Positions 35,397-50,300 of a DNA stretch of 64,000 nt are shown piece after piece. The notes under the pieces were generated by a model. It searched no databases, had not been told where the DNA came from, and saw only the letters and a list, made by a program, of their open reading frames with translations. The translations under genes and the position numbers were made by a program. The DNA lies in NCBI GenBank assembly GCA_038363925.1, contig JAQQWL010000011.1, positions 3,286,001 through 3,350,000 on the forward strand. Reading direction: 5' to 3'. This stretch comes from Apiospora phragmitis (taxonomy: Eukaryota > Ascomycota > Sordariomycetes > Amphisphaeriales > Apiosporaceae). Numbering within the stretch: the stretch's first letter is position 1; every line of letters begins with the position of its first letter.

Positions 35397-36785
35397 ATGG
35401 CGTCCGACCAAGAGCGTGACCATGCGCTGCAGGCCCTCCGGACCAAGCTTATCGAGTCGAGAGAATGGGAAGCCAAGTTGAAGGCACTCCGGCTGGAGAT
35501 TAAGGGCCTCGCGAAGGACTACGATCAGACCGAGGACAACATTAAGGCGCTGCAGAGTGTGGGTCAAATAATAGGCGAGGTGCTCAAGCAACTTGACGAA
35601 GAGAGATGTAAGCCATGTTGCGCTTCTTGCTTCGTTTCCCGAATAGCGCCATGATCATAAGCTGACCCCAAACTCTTCTTTCCAATAGTCATCGTGAAGG
35701 CCTCTTCAGGCCCTCGTTATGTCGTGGGATGCAGATCAAAAGTCGACAAGGCCAAGTTGAAGCAGGGAACCCGGGTGGCGCTAGACATGACCACCCTCAC
35801 AATCATGCGCATGCTGCCGAGAGAAGTCGACCCTCTTGTCTACAACATGTCGCTGGAGGACCCGGGCCAGGTCAGCTTTGCCGGTATTGGTGGCCTCAAC
35901 GATCAGATTCGCGAGCTACGAGAAGTCATCGAACTTCCCTTGAAGAACCCCGAGCTCTTCCTCAGAGTAGGCATTAAGCCGCCGAAGGGTGTTCTACTCT
36001 ACGGCCCCCCCGGAACCGGCAAGACCTTATTGGCCAGAGCTGTGGCTAGCAGCCTGGAGACGAACTTTTTGAAGGGTAAGCACGGGTGACTGCCAATGCC
36101 ACTGTCCGTTTGCTTGTACTAACCACCATCGTAAATACAGTCGTTTCTTCAGCTATCGTGGACAAGTACATAGGAGAATCTGCTCGGTTGATCCGAGAGA
36201 TGTTCGGCTACGCCAAGGAGCACGAACCTTGCATTATCTTCATGGACGAAATCGATGCCATTGGTGGACGTCGTTTCTCCGAGGGAACTAGCGCAGACCG
36301 AGAAATCCAGCGAACACTCATGGAGCTGCTGAACCAGCTTGACGGTTTTGACTACTTGGGCAAAACCAAGATTATCATGGCCACCAACCGGCCCGACACA
36401 CTCGACCCTGCGCTTCTCCGCGCCGGACGACTGGACCGAAAAATCGAGATTCCGCTGCCGAACGAAGTAGGCCGTCTCGAGATTCTGAAGATTCACGCCC
36501 AAAGCGTCGTGACAGATGGCGAGATCGATTTCGAGAGCGTGGTCAAGATGAGTGACGGACTGAACGGTGCTGACTTACGGAACGTCGTTACCGAAGCGTA
36601 AGTGCCCCAATTGAGTGCTGCTATATTGGGTTGTTGCTCGATCTTGACTAACATGACAATTCAGGGGTCTCTTTGCCATCAAGGACTACCGCGACGCAAT
36701 CAGCCAAGATGACTTCAACAAAGCCGTCAGGAAGCTGGGAGAGAACAAGAAGCTCGAGGGGAAGCTGGAGTACAAAGTTCTATAA
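35397..36785 (+). CDS. RPT4: 26S proteasome regulatory ATPase Rpt4 (subunit 10B)
   Basis: AAA ATPase of the 19S base ring that unfolds substrates for the 20S core. Exons 35397-35607, 35689-36075, 36141-36597 and 36665-36785; 1176 nt, 391 aa, frame intact. N-terminal coiled coil (residues 1-70), OB-fold, then Walker A GPPGTGKT, Walker [11 protein letters not shown], sensor 1 [16 protein letters not shown] and the double-Arg finger [12 protein letters not shown]. The C-terminal domain carries [19 protein letters not shown] and ends in KLEYKVL. Rpt4 rather than another Rpt is indicated by the [21 protein letters not shown] and [19 protein letters not shown] stretches. Start chosen because [10 protein letters not shown] follows and introns are in phase. 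Confidence 0.96.
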
Positions 36786-39700
36786 TTGGCTTCGTCGTCG
36801 CCGCTTCAATCGTGATATTTGGTGTCGTGATGAGCGGATAGGGCGTATAAGGGGGTGAAGGAAGTTATGCCCTGAATTGACCTCTTCGGCACGTTGGGGT
36901 GTAATTCTACATGTAGACTAGAGGTAAAATGGGTCCTCAGCTTTACCGCATTGCGTCAATAGCAAGAAATTCCCATTCAAAACAGCCACCCAATGGGTAA
37001 TTGTCATATGATAGATCAACGACGTTCACAGCGTGTGTTCTTCCGGGTTGACAGGCAGTCTTGGCCTGTCAATAGGCGGCAAAGATAGTAAACCGCATCT
37101 GCCAAATCACTGTAGGATACCACTGGAGCAAAGACCGGCACGACGAAAATAAAACACAGTGGTATATTGGTATACGCGTCTTGTCAGGACTGATATAACC
37201 CCTGATGGCTGCGTAATGGCGACCCCCCTAAAGGCACTCATTGACATGACACTCCCCCCTAGCTCCGACTCTCTGGCCTGGTCAAATGCAGTTTGGTCGA
37301 GTACAGTTCCACAATGACTTCTTACCAGAGAGTGACGCACTTGAGAATGACTTCTAGTCTCTTGACTGTATCATGATTCTGGAATACGAGTGTAAAGGGG
37401 TGAACACGGATTTACCCCTGGATTACGTACTTTGACAACATCACATATGTAGGTTAAGGGTGGGGTACTTGCATACGTGTTTTATGCAGCATCCCTGATA
37501 CCCAATATTGGCTGGATCCTCGAGATAAAATGTACTACATACAATTGATATCTTCAACGTTTTATTTTAGTATTAGATATCTCAAGTCTGTTATTTTCTT
37601 ATCCTTACAAATCCCAAAAGCGTTCGTACGGCTTACGAACGGTACGCGCAGCTGCAGCATTGTGTTAGTATTGACTCGAGTGCAGTATCCGACGCAAAGG
37701 TAAACCATAGACCCGATGCTGCGCCACCTCGGCTTGCAGCATCGGGAGGGAGCGCTCCCTCTGTAAGGCTAGGCTAGAATCTGAATGCGACCTCGTTGGT
37801 TCGGTCTCTTTAGCTTCATGGCCTTGATTGCTCAATTGCCTTGGCGGGCGTCATTGCGATATACACACAATCAATGCATAAGACGGGTTGGTATGCCACA
37901 TATACACTCGGTGCCGGCCGCCGACGTCACATTATGGTAGATGCGTAATAATGCCGAGGGATAAGGGCTAGGAACCAGCCAGTTTGCCTTGTTTTGATAT
38001 ACAGTCCTCTGCGGTCAGATATCGAGTTTCGGGGCCGGCCAGCGGAAAACATTTCCACGTCCGGCAGTCATGGCCAATGGTGGATGTGTGTGTGGGCGAT
38101 CTTCTCTCCTCCCAGCAGTGATCATGGTGCAAGGTTGCCTCTCGTGTTCGAGCCATGGACGAAGGGGGGAAGGGTCTGCCAGAATTCTTGGCCCAGTCCA
38201 AAAGGGGGATCACTTGCTAAAAATAAGCAGTAAACCCTCGATTTCCCATCGGCGTCCCCTGAAGATTGAGGCTGTGAGGTTGGTCGAGAACCCCACCACC
38301 GACTGCTGCTAGTCAGTCTAGTGCTACCGAGCGTGTGCAACGTGGTTACTGTGGTTGCTGGTTTGACAGAAAGCCCGAACGCTAGAGTTCTCGCTAATAA
38401 GGGCGAGGACGAACAGAACGAGAGAACCCGCCGAGGGGAAACACGAGTCTTGTCCTGTAGATCGCTCGAAAACCCGAGACAGCAGAGAGAGAGAGGAAGA
38501 AGAAAAGGAGGCCCGACTACTAGACAGGTTCTTTTCGGGTAAACCGTCTTAACGGAAACGTGCTTGTGTCACTGGGAACCTCGTATGCCGGAAAATCGGG
38601 TGGGGAAAGGGGAACCGGGGGGTTTGTGCAATGGCGACGGAGAATACTTGTAGAGATGAGATGACGACAGGGGTCCAGCTACTGTAAGCACTGTAGATGA
38701 CACCGCACCTACATCTACGTACCTGATTTCCCTGTGATTCGCATGTTGATGTTGAGCTCGGGCACACCACTTGATACGAAGGCGCTTTGGGGAGATTACG
38801 TAACGAAAAATTGCAAGTGCTGAAGAAGGCTGAAGCAGGCTCGGCTAAGTCCAGAAATTGAGCCATCTATCTTACATGTATGCATGTTGCAAAAAGGGAC
38901 GAACAAGTAAAACATAGTAGTGTGCCTAGGCCATGTCACCGTACGAATTTTGGAGGATGCCATGTTGTGTTGCTGTGTTGCTGTGTTGATGGAATGAGAT
39001 GGGATGAGATGGGATGGAATGGAGGGGCTGATCCACAGCCGTGCGGTGTGGTAGTGGTAGGGTGGTGGTGCATTCAGGTGCAGCTGCGGTTATGCGATGC
39101 GATGCCCACGCAACCAATCCAGGCCAACGGGATGGGGCTGGGCATTGCAACAGCCGGTCCGGTAGGTACTTGCCAGAAGATACCATCTCGTTCAGCAGCC
39201 CACCTTGGAAGTAGGTATTGATGTAAATAAAATCTTGATCAACACTAGGTTAGGTACTATATCTACATACATATCCGTACACGCGCAAAATCGGTAAAAA
39301 GCGACGATCAGGTTCACGCATGGATCAGTGGATGATAAGTGTGTTGTTGTGTTGTTGGCCTCAAGTTGGATGAAACAGATCAAACTCAGCGCCGCCGGCC
39401 AGTCAGCAGTCTACCTAGGATAATGGACCCTGGCCAACCTGGACCTGGACAGCGGGCTGAGATCCAGTAGCACGTCGCGGCTTTTAGTGTAGTCTTGGAA
39501 ATCGTCACCGCCCGGCTTGGCCCCTGTCAAACTGTGTTCTTGCTCGCATAGCATAGCACCTTGGCTGTCCTCTTCTCTTACACGGGACAATATTCGGCGA
39601 ACACCCAGCCCCCGCCCCCGGTAGGGACAACACCAGCTAGAAGACAAGCTTAGCCACGGATCTAAGGACTGTAGTGTAGACCCAAGCAATGTGACCATGT

Positions 39701-40178
39701 GGTTACGCCAGATGTAGGTACGGTAGAGTACAGTCTGGTGGTGGCAGCAGTAGTAGATAGAGTCGGCAGCAAGTAGGCAGCAAGTGAGTAGGCAGTAAGA
39801 AGTAGGTGATGCAGTAGTACTTCTAGCAAATCAGCCAGGGTAGCAACCGGGGTGCCAAGTCTGTCTAGTGCACAGTAACTGTCAGTAAACTGACTGACCA
39901 GCTTTGAAAGCCCATAAAGACAAAGGCCATCCCCCCCCCCCACTACCCTTCTACTAGAAGAATGAAAGACAGTCGACCTCAGCCTTCTTCTCCCCCCTTC
40001 CTCTTCTTCACTTCTACCATCGCCCAATCCCAGAATACCCTCGTTTCTCTCTCTTGATACCCTCTTTTTGCTTGCGAGCGAGAAAGCAAAAACCCTGAAA
40101 TTCGATCCTATCTGACATCTCGTCACCCCTCCACCAACCCGGGCCGTTTTCTGCCGTGTTTCTCAACTAGACTACACA
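36786..40178. other. Long intergenic region upstream of GFA1
   Basis: 3.4 kb without a recognisable gene. Holds a cluster of inverted repeats at 37621-37761, short GATGG/GTTGCT repeats near 38970-39025 and a C10 run near 39932. From about 39900 to 40178 a pyrimidine-rich stretch looks like the GFA1 promoter and leader. Many A/T-rich segments at 36900-37620 look like spacer DNA. Confidence 0.5.
37621..37761. repeat. Cluster of three perfect inverted repeats
   Basis: Arms CGTTCGTA 37621-37628 and TACGAACG 37634-37641 (loop 5). Arms CCCGATGCTGC 37712-37722 and GCAGCATCGGG 37736-37746 (loop 13). A 16-bp spacerless palindrome at 37746-37761 with half-site GAGGGAGC. These could be a structured RNA, a terminator-like element or remnants of a small transposon; none is proven. 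Confidence 0.7.
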
Positions 40179-42806
<2,628 letters not shown>

Positions 42807-44092
42807 GCAGCGCCAAGTCCGGCGTTTCCATATATTAGCTTCTCACGTTATGGAGTTGGCTGTAAAGGGTGTCCTTTTGGTTGGCGATGGGGTTTGGTTT
42901 GGGAAAAGACTACACGATCAAAATGTCCTGTCAGGCATGGGGCGGCACGAGCCATGATGATAAGAGGAACAGTCTCTGGGCCATCTTGGCCTGGTACATG
43001 TCTATGAGGAAAGAACAGAAGAAGATAGATGGACCTAACTTTCGAGCTAAGGTTCACACGATAATCGTGGGGTCTTCCGGGGAAGGAAGAGGAAGCGTAC
43101 ACAGCTCATGTCGGACTAAATCTTGGCCCAATATAGCATTCTGAATGAACTGTCGACCGATCAAGCACTTTGATCTACCTGCCTTACCGCATCGTTCTAA
43201 TCACGTTTATCCAGATGAGTCGAAGAAGAGTTTTGGGATTATATGGTAATTCATGATCATATGGACAGCGATCCCTTGAATATTTAATTCTATGTACAGT
43301 GTAGAAGTCACGTAGCTCATGGCCCCAGCAAAACGTCCGGAGATATATCCCCCATTCCCTGGTGAACCAGGTTTGTGCCTTCTGCTAACGCTCGAACTCC
43401 TCCTGCCTTTGCTCTGCTTACTCAACTAATGATGCCGGTTTACGCCTCCCAACCTGGCCGCAACAATCCCTTGCCGGGGGCTTTTCCTTCTCCTCTCGTC
43501 TTGGCCAGAGCTGTGTGTGTGCGCGTGGTTGGTGGCGAGTAAGCAAGCATGCATTTCCTCGCAACCCCTTTTCGTGAAAAGATGACATCTGAGTACGCCA
43601 CGCAAGTTTCTAACCCTACCAATTTCGCCTTGCTTTCGTTGTCGATGTGAACGTTTCACTTATGACGCCAAGAAGGACCGACTTCAGAAAAAAGGAATAA
43701 AAAAGTAACAGCAGAGAGAAGAAGAAAAGGACTGAAATCAGGCGGTGCATCCCTAGCTGTGCAACCCCCTTTTCGTCATGGGTATATTTCGCGCAATTGT
43801 AAGATATGATTGATCCATGGCTCGGAACTATTTCCGACTAGCTGCTGTGTGGTCGACCATCCACCCCTTAAAATACCCGGCGTTGCATGTATGTATTCGA
43901 TCCATCCGGCGAAAATGATGACATTTACGCTCGCTCTCGCTCCCTCGGTATCCACCGGTACGAAAGGGAGACAGACAGAAAGAAAGAAAGAAAGAAAGAG
44001 AGCGGGAGAGAGAGAGAGAAGGGGTATGGTATCATTGAGGAACTCCTTTCGCTTAAATTTCACTTCCGAGGGGGCTAGCGACCCTCGAGCCT
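42807..44092. other. Convergent intergenic region
   Basis: 1.3 kb between the 3' ends of GFA1 and KAR9. Contains a purine microsatellite at 43978-43999. No gene recognised on either strand. Confidence 0.5.
43978..43999. repeat. (AAAG)n microsatellite
   Basis: About five AAAG units followed by a GA-rich tract. Confidence 0.9.
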
Positions 44093-47000
44093 TCAAAAGC
44101 GCCATCTCGGCTTGTTGCTGTCTTGATCGGAGCCAGCACTGCTCAGCTTGCGTACGTTGGAGCGCAAGCCAGAAAAACCTGCCTGTAGGCCTCCTGGGCG
44201 TGCGCCACCACCGGCAGCCAAAGAAGTGTTCGTCTTCAAGGAACTAGGTTGAGGAAGCATGCTGGTGCGTCGGGAAGTGGCCATGGAACTAGCTGACCGC
44301 CTCGTCTCGGCAGTTTGGCTCTCCGGTCTAGGTGGGTGGAAGGAGGCACGTCGGTTATTCAGCGTCGACATCGAAGCCTGCGAATTCAGGGGAGGCCTTG
44401 CTGCCAGCGTTTGCTGTGCGTAGGGGCCCGGCGAAGACAGTATCCGCTCCCGGAAGCTCATCCGTGATCCGCTAGGTCTTGGAGGGGTAGCGTCGGAATT
44501 AGGTGACCCTGTGCTGTCTCGGCCATGGGGTGTGCGTAGGGTGGGGATCTTGGAGTTTGATGTGGGCGTGAGGGCAGGCTGTGAGCGAACTGGGGTGGTA
44601 CTCCTCTTGGCGTACGGGCTCGGGGTCGTGAGAGTCAGAGGCTTGAAGTTGTGGCCCACGTCCGAATCCCTTGTGTTGACGACGTTGTTCCACCGAGGTC
44701 GGTTGTCGGCAGCATTGGAAGCCGACCGTGGTGCGCGGCTGCCAATGCCAACAGGGGTAGCGGACGCGCTCCGGGGCGGCGTATAAAGGCTGGGCGACGG
44801 AGAGGACAGTGTAGAGACACGGGATGATACCGGCCTCCTGGCAATATGAGACGGCGGTGCCAGCGAGCTCCTCCGAGTCGATGTGGGTTGCGGGAGATGG
44901 CTTCCGGTGCTTCCAGACCGACTCTTATTGCCCCCGTAAGGAGTGTGAGGCTCCAAACCGAGGTTAGACATCACAACCGATGACGGTGGCGAGCTGCCGG
45001 GAGTCTCATTGCCGCTAGCAACGGTGGATCTATCGTTGGACAGAAGGCTGGAGATGGAATCACGTAGAGTCTGGCCCCTTTTATCGGTTTGGATTTCCTC
45101 CAATATGGCATCCAACTCCTTCATCTGCTCCTTGACGTCTTGCCACTTTGCCTGCATCTCGGTGTGTAACCGAAGAATTTCCCCATTCACGGTAAGCCGG
45201 TCTTTCACGCCCCTGTCAATGATGCTAAGGACGCGCTCAATTGCTGGCCCATAGTGCATCTTCTTGGCCTCGTAGCTTTCGATTTTCTTACCCAGCACGG
45301 CCGGGTTTGTCAAGTGCATTCCCGAGTCCACGGCTTCCCGCAACTTAGCCTGACTCCTTTCGACCGACTCGATCATCTTCTGTGCTTGACGTCCGGCACC
45401 ACGGAAGACGAGAATCCACTTGTCCTCTCCTAGTTCCTTTCGCAACGACTCGGCGTCCTTCTCCAGTTTCTTGTAGCTAGCTTCAAGCGAGGTCCTCCGC
45501 TCATCCAGCTCTTCGCAGGCGGTTGGGAAGGACCTCTGAGCTCTGGTCTCGAACACGGAGAGCCGCATCGGCAGGAAGTCTAACGAGGCTCGCAACGGCT
45601 GCATCCTAGCAAACAGAGCAAGGAGACTCCCATCGTCCTGCGTCATGGTAGGGGCAGCAGGCGATGCTGGACTGATCGGGAAAGCAGTCAGGCTGCTGCG
45701 ATTGTTACGGGCTGCGGCCGGTGGGTTTTCCTCAACTATGGTCTCTAGATCACCCAGGTCGAGATTATCCCCATTGGCAGCTGCCATGAGTGACTTGTGC
45801 CTCCGTTCCTCCATCTCGAAAACCAGGCGAGTGAGATCGTCCATCTCGTTTTGAATTTCGCCAAGAACGGTATCCCATAGCTCTTCCCATTCCATTGCGA
45901 TCTCGACTTGGCTCTTGGCCGTTTTCAAAATTGTGCGTACCTTAGCCCATTCCGTAAGAATGGACTCCATCTGCGTCACTGCTCTTTGGAGATCATCGCT
46001 CGAGACAGCGGCGATGTCATTGCGGCACTGAAGTTCCTCGATGGCGCTAACGTAGACATTGATGAGCTCCTCGAACCTGGCGATGGCGTTTTCAACATCC
46101 TCGTAGCCCTCTCTGCCACCTGCAGCCGCCCATTCGACGTCGTCATCACTGTCCAAGCCCCCGATTACATCAGTAGCTTTATGTATCCACATCCGAATCT
46201 GCTCAGCCGCGCTGATCAGAGCTTTGGTAGCTGTCTGGGCTGTTGGGATTGCCGATATTCTGCTAGATAATGATTCTGCATCTGGCAACTGCAACGACGT
46301 CAGCTGCGCTAGCTGGTTGGCGAAGGATAACCTGGAGATGGTATATATGGACCCCGCCCGCTGCAAACCGAGTGGGTTGAAGTAAGAGGCGGCATCGTTA
46401 CTGAACTCAGCTGGCGCAGCCCCCACGGGCGGTGTATCCTTGGGCGGTGGGGGAGGCGGTATTTCGCGCTCAATATGTTCTTGTTTGATGTTTGATAGAG
46501 CTTTTGTCCCGTTGCCATTGGTGTGGTCGGGTAGTCGGTACTTGTGCGTGTCCATGTCCAAGGGAGCAGCGGCAACGATCTCCGGGAGAAGATCGGGCTT
46601 CGCAGCCAAATTCTCTGCCTCGGGCGGCGGGCTTTGGGTGTCGGTCTTGGATTCTGTCGGCTTCTCTTCGTCGTGGTCTTTCCTCGAAAACAGGCTGCTA
46701 CGGCTCGACTTGGATCTCAGCAGCTGAAGAGGGGCACCCGCACCCTTCCAGGGGCGACCGCGCCGTTCAACGTCAGCCGCGGAGCTGTTAGCTTGGTGCT
46801 TTTGGTCGAGAAGTCGAAGCGTGTCTTCAGGGAGCCGGCCGACTGCCGCGGGCGAGGGTGATGATTGCTTGCCCGCCGGTGCTCCGCCACCAAAACCAAG
46901 AGCCTTGAGGCGCGCTGCTAGACCGGGGGAAGGTTTGCGCGGGTAATTTTGCGAATTGTGGCGGCTGAGCGGTGTCGGCTTGCGACCTGATGGTGGTGTA

Positions 47001-47311
47001 GTCGCGGCGAAAGAGGCGGCAGTGTCGTCGAGGTGCTGGAATTCTGGATCAAGCGGACCCAGCTTCAGCAGGTCGTCTGGCACATCGGAGAAGGTCAGAG
47101 TGTTTGGTTCTAAGGCTAGGTCGGCGTCGGCATCTTGGTGACCTATCACATTGGGTTTTTCGGGGTATCCTGGCGGCACCCTAATGGAGACGTCCGTGGG
47201 TTTCTGTTCTTGCTGCTGCTGGCTCTGGAAATTGGAGGAAGGAGTACAATGAGTTGGCGCAGCTGCAGACCCAGAAAGAGTCGGGTCTGCCGCGTGAGGT
47301 AGGCCTGTCAT
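44093..47311 (-). CDS. KAR9: Kar9-family spindle-positioning protein
   Basis: Single exon, 1072 aa, frame intact. Kar9 bridges microtubule plus ends (EB1/Bim1) to myosin/actin to orient spindles and move nuclei. Residues 1-310 are disordered and Pro/Ser-rich. The Kar9 helical domain runs from about 315 to 780, including ISRLSFANQLAQLTSLQLPD, RLSVFETRAQRSFPTACEEL, LGEDKWILVFRGAGRQAQKM and KIESYEAKKMHYGPAIERVL. A basic Ser/Pro/Arg-rich tail follows, with an SxIP-type EB1-binding motif (SKIPTLRTP) near residue 920. The family signature WILVFRGAG makes the assignment firm. The start at 47311 is the first ATG of the frame. Confidence 0.92.
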   Translation of the reverse strand: MTGLPHAADPTLSGSAAAPTHCTPSSNFQSQQQQEQKPTDVSIRVPPGYPEKPNVIGHQDADADLALEPNTLTFSDVPDDLLKLGPLDPEFQHLDDTAASFAATTPPSGRKPTPLSRHNSQNYPRKPSPGLAARLKALGFGGGAPAGKQSSPSPAAVGRLPEDTLRLLDQKHQANSSAADVERRGRPWKGAGAPLQLLRSKSSRSSLFSRKDHDEEKPTESKTDTQSPPPEAENLAAKPDLLPEIVAAAPLDMDTHKYRLPDHTNGNGTKALSNIKQEHIEREIPPPPPPKDTPPVGAAPAEFSNDAASYFNPLGLQRAGSIYTISRLSFANQLAQLTSLQLPDAESLSSRISAIPTAQTATKALISAAEQIRMWIHKATDVIGGLDSDDDVEWAAAGGREGYEDVENAIARFEELINVYVSAIEELQCRNDIAAVSSDDLQRAVTQMESILTEWAKVRTILKTAKSQVEIAMEWEELWDTVLGEIQNEMDDLTRLVFEMEERRHKSLMAAANGDNLDLGDLETIVEENPPAAARNNRSSLTAFPISPASPAAPTMTQDDGSLLALFARMQPLRASLDFLPMRLSVFETRAQRSFPTACEELDERRTSLEASYKKLEKDAESLRKELGEDKWILVFRGAGRQAQKMIESVERSQAKLREAVDSGMHLTNPAVLGKKIESYEAKKMHYGPAIERVLSIIDRGVKDRLTVNGEILRLHTEMQAKWQDVKEQMKELDAILEEIQTDKRGQTLRDSISSLLSNDRSTVASGNETPGSSPPSSVVMSNLGLEPHTPYGGNKSRSGSTGSHLPQPTSTRRSSLAPPSHIARRPVSSRVSTLSSPSPSLYTPPRSASATPVGIGSRAPRSASNAADNRPRWNNVVNTRDSDVGHNFKPLTLTTPSPYAKRSTTPVRSQPALTPTSNSKIPTLRTPHGRDSTGSPNSDATPPRPSGSRMSFRERILSSPGPYAQQTLAARPPLNSQASMSTLNNRRASFHPPRPESQTAETRRSASSMATSRRTSMLPQPSSLKTNTSLAAGGGARPGGLQAGFSGLRSNVRKLSSAGSDQDSNKPRWRF

Positions 47312-50300
47312 TTACACTGGACCGCCTGCCAAACTGCGGTCCAATTTGGCAACCTCTGAGCGATCGGTTGGATACTGGTAATCCCGATATGATAGGCCCA
47401 GTTTCCCTGGACTCGCTACCTAATGCAATCTCCAGATACCTACTAACCCTGGTCAACGACCGGGTAGGTAGGCTGTCAGTCAGTTAGAATCCAGAGAGGC
47501 CTGGCTGCGTGTCGCTACTTCTTCCAGGCTGCTGTAATGGGGACGTGTTGTAGGGCAATCGATGTATGCAAATGACACGCGAATGTTTGCCGGCTCCTGC
47601 TGCAGGTAGTGGTAAAGAGCTTCTACGTTGGCGAAGCTGACTGGATGCTTTCGCGTCCGTCTGCAGCATGCAAGGCGCATGGATTGCAGGATGGATGAAG
47701 TGTAGTGTGTTTGTTGCGCGTTGTGGCTCACCACTGGCCGGCGAGCAGTAGTATTTGTTCAGTGCAGTCGGAGCTTCTGGATGATATCAAATGTATCAGG
47801 CGCATTTATCCTACAAATGCGCAGCCGTATCCGATGTGTGGTTTTTTGACTTCGTTCCGTCTCAACGTAAAAGGAAGCCGTCGTACGTAGTTGGGTGGTT
47901 CTTGGTTAGTCCGTAGGCGTGGAAGGTCGACAGTTGGAGTTGGTTTCGCGTTAAGAAACACTTTAAAAGACAAGACCGTAAGGCGGGCGAATCGGGGAAA
48001 TCCAAGTGAGACAGGCGTCAGGAAAAGGAGCGGCAAGAAACGGAGCAGGGAATGGAAACAAAGATATATCACGGCCGGCCTACCACATGGCGAGTGTTGT
48101 GTGCTTCTTTCCAAGCAAATCGGACAGCAACCAACCAAGCAAGCGAGGTTGACTTGGGACTAGATGACGCCGACTACATGAGAGGGAGAAAGAGAAGCGA
48201 ACTGGTATGTGTAATGCGTTGGCGACAACAAGAGAGAAGAAAGAAGGGAAGCAAAAACTGCGACACACACAGTAATAGATTTTTTTTCCTTCCTCACTCT
48301 TTTTTTTCTCTTGCGACGGCGACAAGTTGACGTTACATAGATGTTTGCTCCCAAGCGACCTACCGACCCGATTAGGTAGTCAATAGATTCATTTCTCGTC
48401 GTCTGGCCCGGGAACGAAGTAGGACGCTATCCATGCGCGCTTCAACCTTGGATGGGCTTGATACCAATCTTCTTCCCGCAAGCCCAAGCCGGCCCTTTCA
48501 TCCAGTCACATCGCCGACTTTTCTCTGCTACTTCCTCATCCGGCTGCTAAATACTGTGATAATGCATTTGCTCCACGGTGGCCACTACCCTGCAGTCGAA
48601 TCCCCGGACTGAAAAACCAGGAAAGCCAAGGATCGCCCGCCATCGCTAGGGGTAGTGCGCAATCGAAATTACACTGACCAATACATGGTCATGTCCGCAG
48701 TCGACATGTTGCGAGAATAAACTGTTGAGACACTGTCCATAAAAGGGAAACTACTCTCTAAGCACCGTATTCCGAGACTAAGAGCAATGTCCATATCTAG
48801 GGAACCTATTTCACCAATGCAGGTATGCATCACGGTTGGCCCTCGATGGAGGGCACGCTGCTGTGAGTCTGTAAGCGGCAGGCAGCCAATTGTGATGTGT
48901 CATCGGATCTCTTCTAATAACTGCGGCATCGGTCTTTACCTAGGCTTTACGTTATAAATATGATGTTTGTATGAAACTACCAAACGTTAGAGAGATGTGA
49001 GGTTGAGTACGGAGTAAGTACATCTTAGTTGCTTGAGATATATGGCGGGGGGGGGGGGTAATAGCTCTTGGGAATCTAGATCCCTATCGCCCACGAGGGT
49101 CAGATCAACTCTACAGCTCTTCTATGCATACATATGCGACATATTAGTATTGATATGAATAATTGCTGCAATAATTTGTTGGGTAGCATGAAGATGTTGT
49201 ATTGATGAATTACTTGTAGCACCAGGTCGGCACTTCCATTAAACATGTTGGGTTCAGGGACGGCCGCCAACGACATGGTGATGTAGTACAAGTACCTAGC
49301 AGCTTGGAAATTATGTAGCATTAGTAGGTGCGGGTGTGAATGGCCGTGCGTCCCGGCTAGCAGTGGAACCCCATTCCCTTTCGCTGGGCGGAAAGTGCGA
49401 TACCCCTGTACTTGGCTTGTGGGTAGACTCAACTGGAAGATTGCCTATTCTGTTACATAGGATGGATGCACTGACGACAGTTCTATTAAGCTGGCAGCGT
49501 CATAATAAGATCACCCGACCGAGGTGATGGGAAGCTCGAGGACGGAGGAGTTCATGCAACGCTACCTAACCTACCTGGGAACTAGACAGAAGGGCGTAAG
49601 GATGACCATGCCATGGTTTGTTTAAGGTTTCTTACCCTTCCAAGTTCCATGTGCCTATACCACGGCATAGATGATAGTAAAACATACATAACTGCCGTGT
49701 ACCTGAGGGAAACATTATGAATAGATCGAGCTCGGAGAAAGAAGCTGGATTGAGTCGAGTCGCTATGGGGCCCAGTCCTCACAAAACAGTACTGCAATGT
49801 AAGACGTGAGATTACGTTGCTCCCACATCGTACCTTGCATACCCGAGTGAGAAGAACCCAATATTGAACCCCATTATGGCCTTGGTGGCGCAAATTGGGA
49901 GATGCCACCCCTGACGTGCACCTGAGAATACATATGTGTCCTGCATGCGCTGCAGAGACTAGAATGCAGTGATGGGAACACAGGTTGCATGCAGTCAGTA
50001 TTGGGCTCAATAAGGCTCTCAAGTGGCAATATTGGGCAGCTGCACATGAATGATAGATATGTATGAAGCTGTAGGATGTAGTCCTCAAGTTTGTGCTGAG
50101 CAACTATATTTATACATGAATGTACCTTTGTGGACGAGAATCAGTATATTGCTCCCGAGACGGCCAGACAGAGGTTACCTCCTAATGAATAACTTTTATA
50201 CAGCCATTGCCTTTCGTTATAATAAATGCCCACCCCTTTGATAATCGCTTATGTATAATACAGACCACATGTCGGCACACGACGTTGCCCGATGAAAAGA

